Part shown: positions 5,355 through 8,756 of the stretch, one piece after another
Layout: the number at the start of each line of letters is the position of its first letter
Numbering within the stretch: the first letter of the stretch is position 1
Source: an uncultured Fusobacterium sp.
Lineage (GTDB): Bacteria; Fusobacteriota; Fusobacteriia; Fusobacteriales; Fusobacteriaceae
Length of the DNA stretch: 8,756 nt
Direction: 5' to 3'
Assembly (NCBI GenBank): GCA_900542625.1
Contig: UQOH01000080.1
Location: 1-8,756 of the forward strand
Made by a program: the position numbers and the translations under genes
The notes under the pieces: model-generated
What the model saw: the letters and a program-made list of their open reading frames with translations, nothing else
Databases searched by the model: none
Told to the model about the DNA's origin: nothing

Positions 5355-7925
5355 CTAATTTTTTACGACAAATTTTATTTTGTCATTTTCAAGTACAGCT
5401 GATACTGTATCTTTTTCTTTTATCTCATTAGATAAAACTTTTTTAGCAAGTTCTGTTTCGATTTCTTTCTGGATAAATCTCTTAAGCGGTCTTGCTCCAT
5501 AATGAGGATCATAAGAGTTTACAGCAAGATAATCAATAACATCATTTGTAAATTCAAGTTTAATATATTTGTCTTTTAATTTTTCCTGAGTATCTTTTAA
5601 TAATTGTTTTACAATATCTTTTACAGAATTAAGAGAAAGACTCTTGAAGATAATTATATCATCAATTCTGTTTAAAAATTCAGGTTTAAATCCCTGTTTA
5701 AGCATATTGTTTACAGATTTTTTAGTTTCTTCGCTTAAATCAGGATCTTCAAGGATAAGTGAACTTCCCACATTTGATGTCATAATAATTAAAGTATTTT
5801 TGAAGTCTACAACTCTTCCTTGCCCGTCAGTAAGTCTTCCGTCATCAAGAATTTGTAAGAATGTATTAAATACATCAGGATGTGCTTTTTCGATTTCATC
5901 GAACAGGATAACAGAATAAGGTTTTCTTCTTACTGCTTCAGTAAGCTGTCCTCCCTCTTCATATCCAACATATCCCGGAGGTGCACCGATAAGTCTTGTT
6001 ACTGAGAACTTATCCATGTACTCACTCATATCAATTCTTATCATGTTATCTTCATTGTCAAACAAGTTATAAGCCAGAGATTTTGCAAGATAAGTTTTAC
6101 CAACACCTGTAGGTCCTAAGAAAATGAAAGAACCTATTGGTCTTCTCTTATCTTTTAATCCTGCTCTTGCTCTTAAAATTGTATCAGCAACAAGTTTAAC
6201 TGCCTCTTCCTGTCCCATTACTCTCTCGTTTAGAGATTTTTCAAGGTTAAGAATTTTTTCTTTTTCACTTTCAACAAGTTTTGAAACAGGGATACCAGTC
6301 CATTTAGAAACAATATCTGCTATTTCGTTTTCACTTACTTCAAGTTTTAATAAAGCGTGGTCAAATTTCTTATCTGATATTTCCTGCTGCTCTTTAAGTT
6401 CTTTTTCAAGACCAGCAAGTTTACCATATTTTAATTGAGCAAGTTTTTCAAGATCATAATTTCTTTCAGCTTGTTCAATTTCAAGTTTAGTTTTATCAAT
6501 TTCAGCTTTTAGTTGTTTTACTTTTTCAATTTCCTGTTTTTCAACTTCCCATTGAGATTTTAAAACAGCTTTATTACTGTTGATTTCTGACAACTCTTTT
6601 TCAAGAGCTTTTAATCTTTCTTTAGATGCTTCGTCATCTTCCTTTTTAAGAGCCTCTCTTTCAATTTCAAGCTGCATAGATTTTCTTGTAAGTTCGTCAA
6701 GTTCACTTGGCATTGAATCAATTTCAGTTCTTATCATAGCAGCAGCCTCATCTATAAGGTCGATTGCTTTATCAGGCAGAAATCTGTCTGAAATATATCT
6801 GTCACTTAAAACAGCAGCAGAAACAATAGCACCGTCACTTATTCTGATACCATGATAAACTTCATATTTTTCTTTAAGTCCTCTTAAAACAGAGATAGTA
6901 TCTTCAACTGTCGGCTCATCAACAAGAACAGTCTGGAATCTTCTTTCAAGAGCCGGGTCTTTTTCAATATATTTTCTGTATTCGTCAATAGTAGTTGCAC
7001 CGATAACTCTTACTTCACCTCTTGCAAGCATAGGTTTTAATAAGTTTCCTGCGTCCATTGCACCGTCTGTTTTACCTGCTCCAACTATTGTATGAATTTC
7101 GTCAATAAACAGAATTATTTTTCCATCTGAAGCCTCAACTTCTTTTAAAACAGCTTTCAATCTCTCTTCAAATTCCCCTCTGTATTTAGCACCTGCAATA
7201 AGTGCTCCCATATCAAGTGAGAATATTTTTCTGTCTTTTAAGTTTTCAGGAACATCTCCGTTAAGAATTCTTTGTGCCAGCCCCTCTGCAATAGCAGTTT
7301 TACCAACACCGGGTTCACCAATTAATATTGGGTTGTTTTTTGTTCTTCTTGAAATAATCTGAATAGTTCTTCTTATTTCGCTGTCTCTTCCAATAATAGG
7401 GTCTATTTTACCCGCTCTTGCAAGTTCAACTAAATCCTTTGCGTATTTTTCCAATACTTCATATTTAGATTCCGGATTTTGAGAATCTACTTTTTGATTT
7501 CCTCTGATTGCTTTAATCGCCTCTTTAAATTGATTTAGGTTAATTCCTAATCTTTGCAGTGTTTTACACTCTTTTAAAAGTGCTGTGAAGATATGTTCAA
7601 CGCTTATATAAGAATCTCCCATTGTCTTCATTTCTTCTTCTGCTTCTACAAGAACTCTGTTTGTAACAGAATCAATAGAAACATCTCCTAATCCGTTTCC
7701 TTCTATTTTAGGGAATTTTTCGATTTCTCTTTCAAGTCCGCTGATAATAGAAGCAAGGTTCAGGTTCATTTTTTCAATAACTCTTGGTATTAATCCCTCT
7801 TTGTTAAGTAATAAAGCTAGGGCTAATATTTCGGCCTTAATGCTTGACTGCTTGTACTTAATTGCAAGGCTCTTAGAATCATTGAGTGCCATAATTGAGT
7901 TTTCTGTAAAAATGTTTGGATTCAT
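5355..7925 (-). CDS. clpB: ATP-dependent disaggregase ClpB
   Basis: Cytosolic hexameric AAA+ unfoldase that, with DnaK, threads and rescues aggregated proteins. I place the start at 7925, not at the ATG at 7940, because GGGAGGT lies between the two with ideal 6-nt spacing. This gives 856 residues, against 857 in E. coli ClpB. In this numbering the order is: N-domain about 1-145; NBD1 with Walker A GEPGVGKT (203-210), pore Tyr in KYRGEFEER (247-255), Walker B FIDE (273-276) and arginine-finger ERRF (327-330); the long charged coiled-coil middle domain about 400-520 that separates ClpB from ClpA/ClpC; NBD2 with Walker A GPTGVGKT (604-611), pore loop GYVGYEEGG (651-659), Walker B ILFDE (673-677) and sensor-2 GARPLKR (810-816). 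All catalytic motifs look intact. I see no ClpP-docking IGF/IGL tripeptide, as expected for ClpB. It is a single gene, divergent from crr. Confidence 0.97.
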   Translation of the reverse strand: MNPNIFTENSIMALNDSKSLAIKYKQSSIKAEILALALLLNKEGLIPRVIEKMNLNLASIISGLEREIEKFPKIEGNGLGDVSIDSVTNRVLVEAEEEMKTMGDSYISVEHIFTALLKECKTLQRLGINLNQFKEAIKAIRGNQKVDSQNPESKYEVLEKYAKDLVELARAGKIDPIIGRDSEIRRTIQIISRRTKNNPILIGEPGVGKTAIAEGLAQRILNGDVPENLKDRKIFSLDMGALIAGAKYRGEFEERLKAVLKEVEASDGKIILFIDEIHTIVGAGKTDGAMDAGNLLKPMLARGEVRVIGATTIDEYRKYIEKDPALERRFQTVLVDEPTVEDTISVLRGLKEKYEVYHGIRISDGAIVSAAVLSDRYISDRFLPDKAIDLIDEAAAMIRTEIDSMPSELDELTRKSMQLEIEREALKKEDDEASKERLKALEKELSEINSNKAVLKSQWEVEKQEIEKVKQLKAEIDKTKLEIEQAERNYDLEKLAQLKYGKLAGLEKELKEQQEISDKKFDHALLKLEVSENEIADIVSKWTGIPVSKLVESEKEKILNLEKSLNERVMGQEEAVKLVADTILRARAGLKDKRRPIGSFIFLGPTGVGKTYLAKSLAYNLFDNEDNMIRIDMSEYMDKFSVTRLIGAPPGYVGYEEGGQLTEAVRRKPYSVILFDEIEKAHPDVFNTFLQILDDGRLTDGQGRVVDFKNTLIIMTSNVGSSLILEDPDLSEETKKSVNNMLKQGFKPEFLNRIDDIIIFKSLSLNSVKDIVKQLLKDTQEKLKDKYIKLEFTNDVIDYLAVNSYDPHYGARPLKRFIQKEIETELAKKVLSNEIKEKDTVSAVLENDKIKFVVKN

Positions 7926-7931
7926 AATATT

Positions 7932-7938
7932 ACCTCCC
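7932..7938 (-). promoter_or_regulatory. Ribosome binding site that fixes the clpB start
   Basis: GGGAGGT on the minus strand is 6 nt from the ATG at 7925. It lies inside the reading frame that opens at the ATG at 7940, so that upstream ATG has the site behind it and is very unlikely to be used. ClpB proteins typically begin with a short M-N-x-x-x-F/Y-T segment, which matches MNPNIFTE. Confidence 0.85.
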
Positions 7939-7974
7939 ACATAGCCATACTTAGTAAAATATTTTAAGCAGTGA

Positions 7975-8001
7975 TTAATAATAAATTTTTCTTTCTTTCA
8001 A
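7975..8001 (-). promoter_or_regulatory. Weak candidate promoter of clpB
   Basis: TTGAAA (8001-7996), a 15-bp spacer and TATTAA (7980-7975) on the minus strand are the best sigma70-like match I can find upstream of clpB. The short spacer makes it tentative. I see no CIRCE element (TTAGCACTC-N9-GAGTGCTAA) and no CtsR direct repeat in 7926-8121. A 12-bp palindrome TAAAATATTTTA (7955-7966) lies in the predicted leader. Confidence 0.3.
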
Positions 8002-8043
8002 ACCATAAGACGATACAAAGTTAAAAAAAGTTTTAAAATTTAT

Positions 8044-8072
8044 TTGATTTATTTTTATAAATATGGAATAAT
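8044..8072 (+). promoter_or_regulatory. Candidate promoter of crr
   Basis: TTGATT (8044-8049), a 17-bp spacer and AATAAT (8067-8072, 5 of 6 matches) predict a start near 8079 and a leader of about 43 nt. The leader ends in AGGAG (8111-8115), 6 nt before the ATG. No obvious operator or catabolite-control site is visible. Confidence 0.55.
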
Positions 8073-8121
8073 AAAAGTACGATATATTTGTAAATCAACA
8101 AAGAAATAAAAGGAGAAAAAA

Positions 8122-8616
8122 ATGGGATTATTTGATTTCTTAAAAGGTAAAAAAACAGAAGAATGGTTTGAGGTTTACTCTCCACTTAACGGAAAAGTTA
8201 TTCCTTTAAGCGAAGTTCCTGATGAAGCTTTTGCTCAAAAAATGATAGGAGACGGATGTGCTATTGATCCGGTTGAAGGTGCTTTATATGCTCCAATCGA
8301 CGCTGAAATAGATATATTTGAAACTAATCACGCTGTAAGTTTAGAGGCTGATAATGGATTAGAAATGATAGTTCACTTTGGTATAGATACTGTTAAATTA
8401 AACAGTGAAGGTTTAACAAGAGTAGCTGAGGCTGGAAGTGCTAAAAAAGGAGATAAATTAATCGAGTATGATTTAGCATTTATCGCTGCTAACGCAAAAT
8501 CAACTAAAACTCCAGTTATCATCACAAGCATGGATATGGTAGAAACTATTGAAGTTGTTGCTTCTGGTGAAGTAAAGGCAGGAGATTTATTAATGAGAGT
8601 TAAACTTAAAAAATAA
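8122..8616 (+). CDS. crr: PTS glucose-type EIIA component (EIIA-Glc)
   Basis: Soluble cytosolic phosphocarrier that takes a phosphate from HPr and passes it to the EIIB domain of a sugar permease. The 164 residues match the stand-alone E. coli protein (169 residues) along the whole length, including the MGLFDFLK amphipathic N-terminus. The two active-site histidines are present: H70 in FETNHAVS and the phospho-acceptor H85 in VHFGIDTV. Other conserved blocks are GDGCAIDP (43-50) and the AKSTKTPVI segment (125-133). The start has AGGAG at 6 nt. No ptsH, ptsI or EIICB gene is nearby, so it must serve permeases encoded elsewhere. In enteric bacteria EIIA-Glc also regulates adenylate cyclase and permeases; whether it does so here is unknown. 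Family assignment is firm; the preferred sugar (glucose, N-acetylglucosamine, others) is not readable. Confidence 0.95.
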   Translation: MGLFDFLKGKKTEEWFEVYSPLNGKVIPLSEVPDEAFAQKMIGDGCAIDPVEGALYAPIDAEIDIFETNHAVSLEADNGLEMIVHFGIDTVKLNSEGLTRVAEAGSAKKGDKLIEYDLAFIAANAKSTKTPVIITSMDMVETIEVVASGEVKAGDLLMRVKLKK

Positions 8617-8619
8617 GTT

Positions 8620-8648
8620 TTGACAAGTTAATCTGATAATAAAATTAT
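8620..8648 (+). promoter_or_regulatory. Possible outward promoter just after crr
   Basis: A perfect TTGACA (8620-8625) begins three bases after the crr stop codon, followed by a 17-bp spacer and AATTAT (8643-8648, 4 of 6). Transcription would start near 8655 and leave the window to the right. I see no convincing G/C-containing terminator for crr in 8617-8756, only A/T-rich self-complementary runs around 8677-8701. In such AT-rich DNA the match could be chance. Confidence 0.3.
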
Positions 8649-8756
8649 TTAAGAGGCTGTTTCATTTAAGATAAGAAAAAAATTCTTTCGTAAAAATTTT
8701 TGCTATTAATATTGCTCACAAGAATATATTGAAGAACAAATTAAAAATTTAATAAA

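Noticed and set aside
5644..6855. Three plus-strand open frames (5644-5919, 6124-6438, 6580-6855) inside clpB
   Set aside because: They are antisense to the conserved clpB frame and Ser/Leu-rich, the reverse complement of Glu/Lys/Arg codons. They are shadows.
7926..7940. Upstream ATG at 7940 as the clpB start
   Set aside because: The ribosome binding site GGGAGGT lies downstream of this ATG and is well placed for the ATG at 7925. The shorter protein matches the family length and N-terminus.
8671..8706. Hairpin after crr as a terminator
   Set aside because: The possible pairings are short and almost only A-T, with no G/C core, so termination there is not supported.
1..8756. CRISPR array, tRNA, rRNA, toxin-antitoxin or defence genes
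   Set aside because: No repeat-spacer pattern, cloverleaf or rRNA-like segment was seen on either strand, and all substantial frames belong to ordinary housekeeping families.

Overview
The window is AT-rich DNA with strong GGAGG-type ribosome binding sites and compact gene spacing. Gene content and protein style suggest a fermentative anaerobe of the Fusobacteriota, probably Fusobacterium or a near relative. That placement is inferred from reading the proteins, not from a search. All six protein genes belong to well-known families. I found no CRISPR array, tRNA, rRNA, phage genes or intact insertion sequence.

Layout, left to right. (1) 53-1194, minus strand: a DNA polymerase III beta clamp gene (dnaN) with its own sigma70-type promoter (1229-1257) and a rho-independent terminator (53-88). 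(2) 1268-2344, minus strand: a PotD/PotF-like polyamine-binding lipoprotein with no transporter genes beside it. (3) 2345-2489: a divergent control region where two good promoters overlap and their -35 boxes form the palindrome TTGACT-N5-AGTCAA. (4) 2490-3260, plus strand: a SpoU/TrmH-family RNA 2'-O-methyltransferase. It converges on the next gene at a bidirectional terminator (3278-3309). (5) 3332-4948, minus strand: an NhaC-family transporter with a signal peptide. Its leader (4949-5305) carries a promoter, a complete lysine riboswitch aptamer and a long terminator hairpin. (6) 5355-7925, minus strand: the disaggregase ClpB, starting five codons inside the longest reading frame. (7) 8122-8616, plus strand: a stand-alone glucose-type PTS EIIA protein (crr). 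(8) 8617-8756: a gene-free right edge with a possible outward promoter and a faint hint of a mobile-element end.

The genes do not form one pathway. The clearest functional link is at the leader: the lysine riboswitch indicates that the NhaC-type protein moves lysine and is switched off by transcription termination when lysine is plentiful. The window is otherwise housekeeping DNA (replication, rRNA modification, protein quality control, sugar signalling). The observations most worth following are the riboswitch and its transporter, the mirror-image overlapping promoters, and the altered ligand pocket of the orphan PotD-like protein.
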